A DNA stretch of 64,000 nucleotides, from assembly GCA_018398585.1 (NCBI GenBank), contig JAGTTD010000024.1:7654071-7718070 (forward strand). The letters run 5' to 3'. The number at the start of each line of letters is the position of its first letter. The stretch's first letter is position 1. The notes beneath the pieces were generated by a model that was not told where the DNA came from, ran no database searches, and worked only from the letters and a program-made list of their open reading frames with translations. Both the position numbers and the translations under genes were made by a program. Shown piece by piece: positions 11,845 through 21,967 of the stretch. The stretch is from Simmondsia chinensis (lineage: Eukaryota; Streptophyta; Magnoliopsida; Caryophyllales; Simmondsiaceae).

Positions 11845-12400
11845 CATCCCACATCGGTGGTTAAGCAAGAAAAACACCAATTTATATACTAGATGGGCTA
11901 TTTCGCCCATTGTCAATTGATTTTGGGATGAAACCTCCTTTAGTCTGTATCAAATTTCCTCTCTGTATTAATAATCAAGCCTTATATTCTTTTTAAGCTA
12001 AATGGTTTAACCTTGTTTTAAATATTAAATAATGCTCAAGTATTTATCTTATATGACCTCCTTTATCATATCTTTTTAGCAGCTTTAATCAATTATTATG
12101 GAACATTTATCTAACTCTATTAATTTGTTGAGTCGTTATTGTTATGTTTACTTAATATGTGCCCTTATTATTACTTTATGGCAGTGATACAAACTTAAGC
12201 GTCGGAGAGGTCCCCCGTGGGTTACTCCACAAGCTCTTCTAACCGTTTGTTTAATCTTGTAGGAATATCAAGTCTTTCATGTAGCCAAAGCTTGAGTTCA
12301 GCTCATACTAATGAATCCCACTTCATATATAATTCAAATATAATGCATAAGCACACTGACCCCCAAACATCATAAATAGATTGGCACCATCTATGGGAAA
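11845..12400 (+). mobile_element. LTR remnant with Ty3-type primer-binding site, plus TRIM-LTR-like sequence
   Basis: The stretch 11845-11952 resembles the TRIM LTR at 14419-14541 (CATCCCACATCGGTGG, AATTTATATACTAGATGGGC, ending GTATCA). Further on, AACTTAAGCGTCGGAGAGG and then ATTGGCACCATCTATGGGAA (about 12380-12400) are typical of the 3' LTR end and primer-binding site of plant Ty3-type elements. No internal coding region follows. Confidence 0.5.
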
Positions 12401-12789
12401 TATCATAAGCTCACATCTGGCTTAGCATTTCTTGTAAGATTCAAATATTTTAATATCAGGTGAGTTAATTTTCAGCATTTTTCAGTCTCCTTTGCATTTT
12501 TTGATAAGAACGAGCCTACTCAAGCAAAAGTAGCGAAATAAGCTCCCTAATATCCTTAAACATATAAGGAGAATTGCTTAAGTAAGTCAACTATGGTTTA
12601 TGTCCTTTTTTACCTCTTTAAAGTATGTTCTTAAATATATAAAGAGGTTGGCTTGAGTAAAAATCAAGTACTTTTATATCCCTTCTTGCCCCTTTAAAGT
12701 ATATCCCTGAACCTACAAAGAGGTTTGTTTGGATAAAATTAAATAGTTTTATATCCTTTTTAGCTTTTTCTTTGGTTAAAAACATGAAA

Positions 12790-13560
12790 ACTCATCATAA
12801 TTACAGAGAACTTTTCTTGAGCTTCGTTTTGATATATAACTCGATTCGTAACTCTTCACGAATTGAAAGTTATGCCTGTTTCAAGTTATAAAATACGTTA
12901 TATAACAAATATGCGCGGTTCACACCCACTTCTTTTATAAACTTTTTTTGATCAAATATTCATCATAGGAAACAGCCTCTCTTTAGGGTGGCCCCTGAAG
13001 GGGGAAGGCTGCGTACATCTACCCTCCCCAGACCCTGCTTTTGTCGGGAGCCCTTGGTGGCACTGGGTTTGTTGTTGTTGTTGTTGTTGTATTCATCATA
13101 GGAACCTAGAATTCTTCAAGAGCTTTGTTTTGATATGTAATTCAATACATGGATTGAAAATTATGCCCATTTTAAATCACAGGGCCAAGTTATATAACCA
13201 CTACACGAGCAAAACGCCCACTTCGTGTTTTACATATTTTCTTTCATCAAAAATTTAAAAAAAAAAATCATTATAGTTACACAGAACTCTTCAAAAGCTT
13301 CATTTTGATAGGTAATTCAGTACGTAACTCTTTATGGAACGAAAGTTATGTCCGTTATGATTCATAGGTTATATAATAGTAAACACATCAAAAAAATGCC
13401 TACCTGATCTTTTTTATCTTTTTCTAGTCAAAAATTGGAGAAACTATTATGATTGCGTTGAGCTCTTTAAGAGTTTCATTTTGATATGTGACTTGCTTTG
13501 GAACTCCTTACGGACAAAAAGTTATGTCAGTTTAAAATTATAGGATATTTCATACATTTC
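12790..13560. repeat. Degenerate tandem repeat, period about 175 bp
   Basis: About four diverged units share a GAGCTTCATTTTGATATGTA-like block followed by AAAGTTATGTCCGTTT. Block starts are near 12815, 13120, 13298 and 13471, once the SINE insertion in the first interval is discounted. Confidence 0.65.
12972..13090 (+). mobile_element. 5'-truncated Au-like SINE with 14-bp TSD
   Basis: The body runs from ACAGCCTCTCTTTAGGG through GGCTGCGTACATCTACCC to a (TTG)n tail. ATTCATCATAGGAA is present on both sides (12958-12971 and 13091-13104), a perfect 14-bp TSD. The 5S-derived head is absent, so this copy was 5'-truncated on insertion. Confidence 0.88.
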
Positions 13561-13574
13561 AAAAATATATAATA

Positions 13575-14104
13575 AATAAATGGGTAAACTTTGACCAACA
13601 CCCACAAATTTGACCAACACCCACGATATGGACTACCATCCCAGCATTTCAACCACCACCATCAACACTCCAAACCACCCGGCATCAAACTACACGCCAC
13701 CACCATCCAACCTGGCATCAAACTACCTGCCACTGCCAACCACCCGCCGTGTCAACCACCCACTATGTCACTACCCGCCATGTCATACCACCCATCATCT
13801 CGCACGAACCTCCGCTTCCTCTCTAACCTCACATCATCTACCACTAAGGACCACCATGCGACGTTTCGATTACCACCACTGCGGTGACTCTTTGGATTAT
13901 GTGTTCACTCCACTTTTCATGTGCAACCCAACGTATAAGGCTTCATTTTCTGTCAACCTCCACTGCTGGTCCGTCACGCGTCAACACCAGCACCCACGTT
14001 CACCACTACCGTCGTTTGGCACAATAGTCACCAACGACACATTGATCATCGCTGGTCATCCACCGCCCACCATAGTCAAACTCTTTCTCACTCCTTCAAA
14101 CCCT
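13575..14104 (+). other. Low-complexity CCA/CAC-rich region with a 175-codon open frame
   Basis: The frame at 13610-14137 is H, P, T and S-rich, with no domain. Overlapping frames stay open too because of the base composition. I regard it as non-coding or as a fragment of a retroelement leader. Confidence 0.4.
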
Positions 14105-14418
14105 AATGAGGTCATTTTTATTACAATTTTAGTTTAATTGAACCTTTAATAGGTCAATTTTTATTACAGTCTCTATTCAATTCAACCTAAACGGGTCAAT
14201 TTGCACTACAATCTTAGTCTAATTCAATCTTAAATGACTAGCTCAATCCTGATTGAATCAATTTTTGTTAAAATCTCTATTCAGTTTAACCCTAAATGAG
14301 TCAATTTTCATCACAATTTTAGTTCAATTTTGATTGAATCAATTTTTGTTACAATATCTATTCAATTTAATCCTAAATGGGTTAATTTTCATCACAATTT
14401 TGGTTTAGTCCAACCTTG
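14105..14418. repeat. 43-bp degenerate tandem repeat, left part
   Basis: The units read roughly ACAATCTCTATTCAATTCAA then CCCTAAATGGGTCAATTTTC. About seven units lie before the TRIM insertion. Confidence 0.75.
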
Positions 14419-15066
14419 TGATACAAGTAAATGTAATCCCACATTGGAGAGTTAATGAATAGAATCCCAATTTATATACCAAAAGAGTTAATCTACTCAT
14501 TCCCAATTAGTTTGGGATGGAACCTCCCGTGGTATGTATCAATGGTATCTGAGTTGTCGATTTTGCACCGTGGATTGCTGGTTATATGGGGGGTGGATGT
14601 CATTCAGTGGTCTTATGGGCGACCTATGCATGACTTGTTGCAGAGTAGATTGCCAAATTTCAAGGAGTTCATTCTCGGTTTCCTGGATGTCCCTGAGTCC
14701 ACTCTGCAATTGATCTCGTCCCGGTAAAGTCATGGGCCCTGGTTGACGTGTTATTCAGTCTCTCATCCCGAGTCTCAAATGGTGACACCGGTATTGCATT
14801 GTTCACCCGGGACTAGAATAACTCTAGTGCAAAGTCGTGTCCATTGCGTGGTGGTGACATCAAGAATTGCAGTGTTTACCTGGGGCTAAAAATCTAGTGC
14901 AAAGTCAACTTGCATGGACGCAAGATGTAAAGCATGGTGATCTGATATAGGAAAATCTAATCCCACATTGGTGGGTTAGTGAATAGAATATCAATTTATA
15001 TACCAAAGGAGTTGCTCCACCCATTGTCAATTGGTTTTAGGACGGAACATCCTTATGTTTGTATCA
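14419..15066 (+). mobile_element. TRIM (terminal-repeat retrotransposon in miniature)
   Basis: The direct terminal repeats 14419-14541 and 14943-15066 (about 123 bp) both begin TGATA and end GTATCA, and share AATCCCACATTGG and CAATTTATATACCAAA. After the first comes ATGGTATCTGAGTT (14542 on), close to the tRNA-iMet primer-binding site. The flanks CCTTG and CCCTG are a 5-bp TSD with one change. The interior has only a short open frame (14455-14727) with no known domain. Confidence 0.82.
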
Positions 15067-15700
15067 CCCTGAATGAATCAATTTTGGTCACAATCTCTAT
15101 TAAATTCAACTCTAAATCGGTTAATTTTCATCACAAGATTAGTTTAATTCAACACTAAATGAGTCAATTATATTATAATCTTAGTTTAATTCAACTTTGT
15201 TTGAACTAATTTTCATTACAATCTCAATTTAGTTTAACCCCGCTTAAACTAATTTTTGTTACAATCTCAATTTAGTTCAACCTTATTGAGCCAATTTTCG
15301 TTACAATCCTAGTTTGATACGACCCTGACTGAACCAATTTTCATCACAATCTCGGTGTAGTTCAATTATGACTGAACCAATTTTTATTACAATCTCAATT
15401 CAATTCAACCCTGATTGAACTAATTTTCATTACAATCTCAATTTATTCAACTCTTATTGAAATAATTTTCATTACAATTTCAGTTTAGTTCGACCCTGTT
15501 TGAACTAATTTTCATTACAATCTTAGTTTAGTTCAACTATGCTTGAACTAATTATTGTTGCAATCTCAATTTAATTCAACCCTCGTTGAGCCAATTTTTA
15601 TTACAATCTTAGTTCAATTCAACCCTGATGGAACAAGTTTTCATTACAATCTCAGTTTAGTTAAATCCTAATTTGGTGAATTTTTCATTACATCCTAAGG
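15067..15700. repeat. 43-bp degenerate tandem repeat, right part
   Basis: About fifteen units of the same repeat as 14105-14418, for example CAATCTCAATTCAATTCAAC then CCTGATTGAACTAATTTTCA. The array was continuous before the TRIM arrived. Confidence 0.75.
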
Positions 15701-15999
15701 TCGACTTTTGTTATAATTTTGATTCAACTAAACTTTACTTAAATCAATTTCTTGTTATAGTATATGTTATATTATATAGATTATATGAATATACGAATCA
15801 ATTCTTATCTCTCCATTCTCTCTCCTAACGGTCAAACGAACATCCCCACGTGCCACCTAATCCCGGCGCGTGAGGGAGTGTGGCCAGCTTCCTAGGGGCC
15901 AGAGACACTACAAAGGAGTGGCCGTCGTCCTGCCAATCCGATCGTACAGCTCTCACCGCCGTCCATGGGCTTAAGAGTGGCCCACTGACCTCCAGATTC

Positions 16000-16330
16000 C
16001 ACCAACCACCACCACCATCTCCACCGTTGCCTCCACCACTTGTTACGCCTCCACCACTACATCACCACCACTGACCTTCATCAACACTTTACATCATCAG
16101 ACTCCACCACCCACCGCCACATTCCACCACCCATCACCATCTCCACCAAACCTCCATTTCCACCACCAACCACTGCCATCTCCACTAGACCTCTACTTCC
16201 ACCACCATACCTCCACCACCAATCCCCTATTTTAACCAGATCTCCACCACCATCCTCCATCTCCGCCACCAACAACAGCCAGATCTCAACCATCCTCCAG
16301 ATCTCCACTGTCCTCCATCTTCACCATAAG
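16000..16330 (+). repeat. Imperfect (CCACCA)n stretch
   Basis: CCACCA and CCTCCA triplet-based repeats keep several frames open on both strands. Probably the low-complexity leader of the LINE. Confidence 0.75.
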
Positions 16331-16339
16331 AAATGCCAA

Positions 16340-17348
16340 TAGCCGATGAGGGGGTGTTTATCATCGTTGATGGCCTACCAGAAAGAATGACAAATTCATG
16401 GCTTTAAGCTGTATTTCGAGTTTCAAGTCAGTTTACGATACTTTTGTTCTTGTGAAGAAAAGGTTGAGGTCTACATGGTCATATGGCTTGGTCCGTTTTC
16501 GTGATTCGATTGAAGCGGCATGAGCAATTACATCCATGAATGGAAAATGGGTGCTGAGTACTAAGCTTAGAGTTCAATGGGCTAACCCATGTAGAAGACC
16601 AACTTCTTCATCCTACCGGAATTAGCCTCAATCAAGGGTCTTCTAGCAGTCCAGAGACAATGGAGGTAATCATGATCGGGGGAATACACCACCTAGTCGG
16701 GCCGAGGATGCCGTGAATATAAGCATTCCCAGGATTGTGGTGTCAAACACCAATAAGAATGTGGAGGCCTGGCTCAAGCGAGCAATAATTGTGCACTCAG
16801 CTGATAAGGTTAGTCTGGACGATATCCTCACATTTATCACGGAGAACAACCCGTACAGATTAACCCCTAGAGGGTTAAGCAACTCCACCTTTGTCCTGGT
16901 CTGTGACTCTGATGGCACCTTAGAGTCTTACCTCGGCACGTGCAAAGAGACCCTACTTCAAAAATTCAAAGAGGTCTATAAATACTCCGGCAAAGTCCTT
17001 GGCTCTCTAAATAGAAGAGTGTGGATTGAGATTTGTGGACTACCTATCCAATGTTGGTCAAAGGAATGCTTGACTGACATTGCTAGGTTATGGGGGAAGT
17101 TCATCAGGATGGATACAAGGACGTCTGCAATGAGATGTGTTGATGTTGCCAGGATCCTTATTGACACCTGCTCCACTACATGCATTCACCAGATGATTCA
17201 AATTCAGTTTAATGGAGGATCCCGCTTGGTTCTAACCAAAGAAGGTAATTCAGTGATGATCCCAGACTACTCACCCAGAGTTGTTGCCCTCGCAGCCTTG
17301 GCTAGATTGGCAAGGAAGCAGGCCTCTTTTTCCCGAATGTCACGATGA
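16340..17348 (+). pseudogene. LINE ORF1 pseudogene (RRM plus DUF4283-like domain)
   Basis: The RRM part (16350-16610) shows FIIVDGLPERMT, then SYGLVRFRDSIEAA, then MNGKWVLSTKLRVQWANP. It has stops and a frameshift. A 211-codon open stretch (16713-17348) follows. It contains RRVWIEICGLPIQCWSKECL, then IARLWGKFIRMD and CVDVARILIDTC, which resembles the DUF4283-type region of plant LINE ORF1 proteins. ORF1 proteins bind element RNA. The stops at the head make this copy inactive. Confidence 0.65.
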
Positions 17349-18525
17349 GATAGTTACTGCACCACATTGGCGCGGCAGATCCCACGGGTTCAATCTCTTC
17401 TCGAGCAGATGACGGTTGTCTTGGGTGGCTGTGAGAATTCTGGAATCCTAGGTCAGTGAATGAAGGCGTGAGTGTCTGTGCGCAACCGCTAGGCCAGATT
17501 TCTATTCGTATCGATGGGTAGTACTTTGGAAGATGGGCCTTGGAATGCTCTTACCCGGGCGCTTCATTTCTCCCTTGCTTCCCCTAGCCTGAAGCTCGAA
17601 TACCACTTCAGAATGTTCAAGAAAATCAACATCTCCCTCCTCTTCTTCTCGATTGAGAATGATAATTCTGAAACAATATAGCCTAATGCTCAGACATCAC
17701 CTCTTGGGCACGAAGCTCGGGACACCATTAGTGATAATGACTCTGCAACCTCTGGCCCTGAATTCCCCGAGGCTTCCAACCCCCTGACTTGCTCAGACAC
17801 TAGCATACAGAGGAAAGCATACCGGGAACTACCATGTGCCAGTGCCGTTTATGGAGGGGCCTAGCACAACTCAGAGGAAAAAGGAAAAAATGATGGCGAC
17901 AAAACTTGGTAGGCGAGCTTTGAAGCACAAGATGAAAGAGAAGGAGAAGCGAGAGCTACAAGTTTCGTTGAAGGACAATTCGCCCGGGAGAAGTGCGTAG
18001 AAACGGGCTAAGGGCCCTGGCAAAAAGAAAAGGAGAAAGATGGTGAATCGGGGTGACAACATTATTGATGCTGGTAAAATCGAGGAGTCTAGCTAAGTAA
18101 TAAAGATGGGAAAAAGACTAGGTCTTGATTTTGATGGCTTCGACCCGCCTATGGTGAATGATATGCTCCATAGAAGGTTGTGATGGATCGATACTGATTA
18201 GTAGGTGCCCAGCAGAGAGACTCTAATTGAGATTGATTTGATCTACGACAATGGCTTTGATCCGCCTTCCATGAGTCACGTGCTTCATTAGTTTCAGCGC
18301 CCTGTTGTTCCAGTTTCCGGCCGTTTGGTTGATCATGTGTTTGATGTCTTGAGAATTCGTGTTTGAGGCTTGTGTTTTGCCTATTTTTGATTGTCTTCCT
18401 TCTTTTTGTTGTCTGTTATGGCCCCCGTTCTTTTCGGGTGGACTCAGGTCTCGCTTAGTCGAGTAGCCTGCTTTGTACAACGAATTTGTCGCTATTTATT
18501 AAAAGAAATCAATTTGTTGTTATAA

Positions 18526-18903
18526 TTTTGTCTTTTGAGATCTTCAATTGCGAATTTACTCCTGTAGCCTAGAACAGATAAGGTTGTCGACATATTGGAC
18601 CTCAATGACTACAATTGTAAGATGACGGTATCAGCATATGAAATGCTCGAAGCTGTTTGTGTCATTCATTCTGGAACTACATTTTATTCTCATATACTTC
18701 AAAAGTAAGGGAGAAAAGTAAAAAAAGGTGTTCTTGAAGTTTATTTGATCACTATTGGCGAACGTAGAATCATACGGATATAGAACTCAGAAGGGTGAGA
18801 ATGATTTATTGTTGAACTTATGCAATGAAAGATTCTTGCCAATATTGTTGAGCAAAACTTGTGTCTTATAGGTTTTTTTCATGTTCAACTTCCTTTTAAA
18901 ATA
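18526..18903. other. Intergenic DNA, nothing recognised
   Basis: No open frame, repeat or RNA motif that I can support. Confidence 0.4.
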
Positions 18904-19023
18904 GGGACCCTCGAAAACGGCCTCCCTTTAGGGTAGCACCCTGAAGAGGTAAGATGGCATACATCTCACCTCCCCTAGACCTTGCTTTGGCAGGAGCTTT
19001 TGTGACGTTGATTGTTGTTGTTC
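18904..19023 (+). mobile_element. Diverged Au-like SINE copy
   Basis: The body is recognisable (CTTTAGGGTAGCACCCTGAA, then GGCATACATCTCACCTCCCC) and ends in (TTG)n. There is no 5S head and no clear TSD. Confidence 0.75.
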
Positions 19024-19901
19024 TCTTAGATTATAATTATCAAGTCTTTAATCTTAGAATGGAATCCCCAAGTGGGCTAGATCTAAATTTTTGAGGTAAT
19101 AAGAAGGAAATCAAGCTTGAAATTTTAAAAATCAAGCCAAAGCAGTAATAGAGATTAATATATTAAATGAGGAAACAATGAGTTTGAAGAAGAAGTTGGT
19201 AAAGTTAGATGAATTAAATTTGAAGGAATTATCTTGTATTAGGAATTGTGAAGATCTATTAACAGTAAAGGTTTCTCACGCAACATTGAGGGAAGCGTAT
19301 AGGTTAACGTGTGAGTTTACAAGGGTTTTTATGAACTTAAAAAAGAGCCTTGTGGAATTTGGAGTTAGTAACGAGTTCTGAGTATTCGCATGGGTTATAC
19401 CGAGAAAGATGACAATCACTAGGAGCCGTTATCTTTTAGTGTTTACATTAAAGATTCGCTTTAGAGGATTTCAGTATGGATAGAAACAAAATCTCCTATA
19501 ACAACACTAAGGGATGATAGTTTGACTACATCATGTGCACGTTGCACTATTAAGCGAATACGCTAGTTGCAAGTTTCGTCCTCTAAGTGATTAAAAAAGT
19601 AAGTAAATACACGTACTCACCATGGGATAAGACAGACAGCGTTTTCACTTGCCGATAATCATTCCCTAAACATACACCATCTTAACTCTCATCCATGGGT
19701 TATTAGTTATGTCCACTCACCTATAGACTTTGAGGTTTAGGACCGACAACACATCTCGAAAATTAGAAATACTCACTGATTGACCAACAAATAAAAGAGC
19801 TTGTTCATGCTTGCCAGCTATTTAGTGACTAACCTATTTGTTCATCGTGTACCTTTCTCTCATCAAGTCATTCTTCAGTAGGTCTTTATCTAGGAACCAT
19901 C
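19024..19901. other. Intergenic DNA with one 67-codon open frame
   Basis: The frame at 19178-19381 begins MSLKKKLVKLDELNLKELSC and is K- and L-rich. I do not recognise it. The rest shows no feature. Confidence 0.35.
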
Positions 19902-19915
19902 ATGTGTATTACAAA

Positions 19916-20166
19916 ACCTAAGAGAGTACCTACACGCAAGCACCGGATCCCATTAGAACTCCGAAGTTAAGCGTGCTTGAGCGAGAATAGTACCAAGATG
20001 GGTGACCCCCTGGGAAGTCATCGTGTTGCACCCCTCAGGTTGGGGGTTCCTGGAAACAGCCTTCCTTCAGGGTAGCACCCTGAAGGGAGAAGGCTGCGTA
20101 CATCAACCCCCCCTAATACGTTGCTTAGGCGGGAGCCCTTGGAACACTGAGAATATTGCTTTTATT
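19916..20166 (+). mobile_element. Full-length 5S-rRNA-headed SINE with perfect TSD
   Basis: ATGTGTATTACAAA occurs at 19902-19915 and again at 20167-20180, a perfect 14-bp TSD. The first 110 nt are a 5S rRNA gene copy (about 19926-20035). Then comes a body with the CTTCAGGG/CCCTGAAG-type hairpin, GGCTGCGTACATC and GGCGGGAGCCCTTGG. Plant Au SINEs have a similar body behind a tRNA-like head. Internal 5S promoter elements are conserved, so RNA polymerase III could have transcribed it. Confidence 0.88.
19926..20035 (+). pseudogene. 5S rRNA-derived head of the SINE
   Basis: It contains GCACCGGATCCCATTAGAAC, TCCGAAGTTAAGCGTGCTTG (A-box region, 19965-19980) and AGTACCAAGATGGGTGACC (C-box region, 19989-20007). 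It ends CGTGTTGCACCCCT, all as in plant 5S rRNA. Only the first 20 or so nucleotides are diverged. It is not an array gene: it is a single copy, fused to a SINE body and bounded by TSDs. Confidence 0.87.
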
Positions 20167-20180
20167 ATGTGTATTACAAA

Positions 20181-20825
20181 GATAAACCACCAACCCTGCC
20201 ATTGACGACTACAGACAAGCACATAATCTAATATAAGGATACAGGTACATATCAAAAAGCGCATATAGGATGTGTTTACACATGATAAAACAAAACCCAT
20301 AGTAAAATTGCATAATTGGCTGCAAGGACTTTGTTTGGACATGTGAGAAATCTCATAATCTCCAATGAACCCAATAAGCTTGCCCACTTTTTCTCATAAT
20401 TATATTTGTAAGATCATTCCACCCATGACTAATCCAACTACTACGAGAATGTCTCATCTACACATTTTATACACCTACAAGGCAACTTCGAAGCATAGGA
20501 ATCTTCAAAAGCGTCATTGTAAGCTACTCGCCATATGCCAACATGCCCGTTATTTTCCTACAAAGCATTACCAAACACTATTTAATCAAAAAGACGAAAT
20601 CCCACTATTGGCCCCTACTTGATAAGTTGCACAATATCATCATCCCTCGAGATCTGACGTTGTTAGTTGCTAAGTAGCTTTTAGGGATGTTGTTTAAACT
20701 AGTCAGATTAGGTAAGATCGAAAGCCAATAAAGAGTTTGAGCCGAAAACCATTCCATTAATAGTGACGGCTGAGAAACTTTGCCTTCGTCCATGATACTC
20801 TTTCCATGGTAGTACACAAATCATT
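20181..20825. other. Intergenic DNA, unrecognised
   Basis: Short open frames on both strands (for example 20365-20622) have no domain I can name. Composition is less AT-rich than the flanks and may be an old element. Confidence 0.35.
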
Positions 20826-21510
20826 CTAAACTAAAGGACTTCACCTCAGTCATGAATTACGTTCATTTCCTTATTATGGTGGCTTGAATTATTTTTAGGC
20901 TAGGGAAATTCACCTCAGTCATTTCCTTATCTTAGTGATGTAAGTCATTTTAGGATTGGGGACTTCACCTCAGTCATTTTCTTATCTTAATGGTGTAAGT
21001 CCGTTTGAGATTGGGAGGACTTGGCCTCAATCATTTCCTTTTCCTAGTGGCACGAATCATTTTTAGACTAGAAGACTTAGCCTCAGTCATGAATTAGGTT
21101 TTATTTCCTTATCATGGTAGCATGAATTATTTTTAGACTAGGGGACTTTGTCTCAATTATTTTCTTATCTTGGTGATGTAAGTCATTTTAGGACTGGGGG
21201 ACTTGCATTAGTCATTTCCTTATCTTGATGGTGTAGGTTATTTTAGAACAAAGGGACTTCGCCTTAGTCAAGAATTAGGTTTTATTTCCTAATCATGGTG
21301 GCATGAATTATTTTTAGACTAGGGACTTTACTACAATCATCTCCTTATCGTGGTGGTGTAAGTCATTTTAGGACTGAGGGACTTCGCTTCAGTCATTTCC
21401 TTGTCTTGATAGTGTAGGTTATTTTGGGACTGGAGGATTTCACCTTAGTCATTCCCTTATCTTGATGGTGTAGGTAATTTTAGGGCTGGGGGACCTCATT
21501 CTCAATCATG
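20826..21510. repeat. Degenerate tandem repeat, period about 55 bp, with super-repeat near 190 bp
   Basis: The units read GGGACTTCGCCTCAGTCATT, TCCTTATCTTGGTGGTGTAA, GTCATTTTAGGACTG, about a dozen times. GAATTAGGTTTTATTTCC recurs about every 190-230 bp, suggesting a higher-order unit of three to four monomers. Confidence 0.75.
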
Positions 21511-21967
21511 CCGCATTATACAATATTGTGTCACATTTAGGAGACTCCGTTACCCGTCATAAGTCGAAGATCGAACTATAATTAGAAAATTTGGTCCCTC
21601 ATCGTGAGTCGATAGTACATTTCTAACTAGAAAATCCAACACGAACCACGCCTGTTACTGCACTTAGAGGTGGCAACAACCCCCTTTTGTTTTTAATAAT
21701 ATTATAGAAATATATAAAAAATATAATATATATAGAAATAATCATTTTGACAAAAAATAATTATAATTTATTAATAAATAATACAACATACAATCACAAT
21801 AGTGCCCTATAAAATTACAAATATATTTTATAAAGTAAAATATATTATAACTTGTTAAAAAAATATAACTATAATAATATAAATAAATCAATCTAAACTT
21901 GCTACGGTTGGTGCGGTACTAGTAGAGGAGTTAGTGTCATCATCTTCATCGCTTGATGATTCCAAAT

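Larger units (their letters stand above)
15840..18525 (+). mobile_element. Plant L1-type LINE remnant without ORF2
   Basis: A GC-rich leader (from about 15840) is followed by an ORF1 with RRM and zinc-knuckle-less C-terminal parts. A G/T-rich 3' region then ends near TTATTAAAAGAAATC (about 18510). No endonuclease or reverse transcriptase can be found, so ORF2 is deleted. The K-rich stretch at 17875-18100 may be the ORF1 C-terminus. Confidence 0.6.

Noticed and set aside
13591..14137. Proline/histidine-rich protein genes on overlapping frames
   Set aside because: The open frames follow from CCA-rich composition. No domain, promoter or splice support.
16081..16308. Minus-strand glycine- and tryptophan-rich frame
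   Set aside because: Shadow of the (CCACCA)n stretch.
19926..20035. Functional 5S rRNA gene
   Set aside because: Single copy, diverged at the 5' end, fused to a SINE body and bounded by TSDs.
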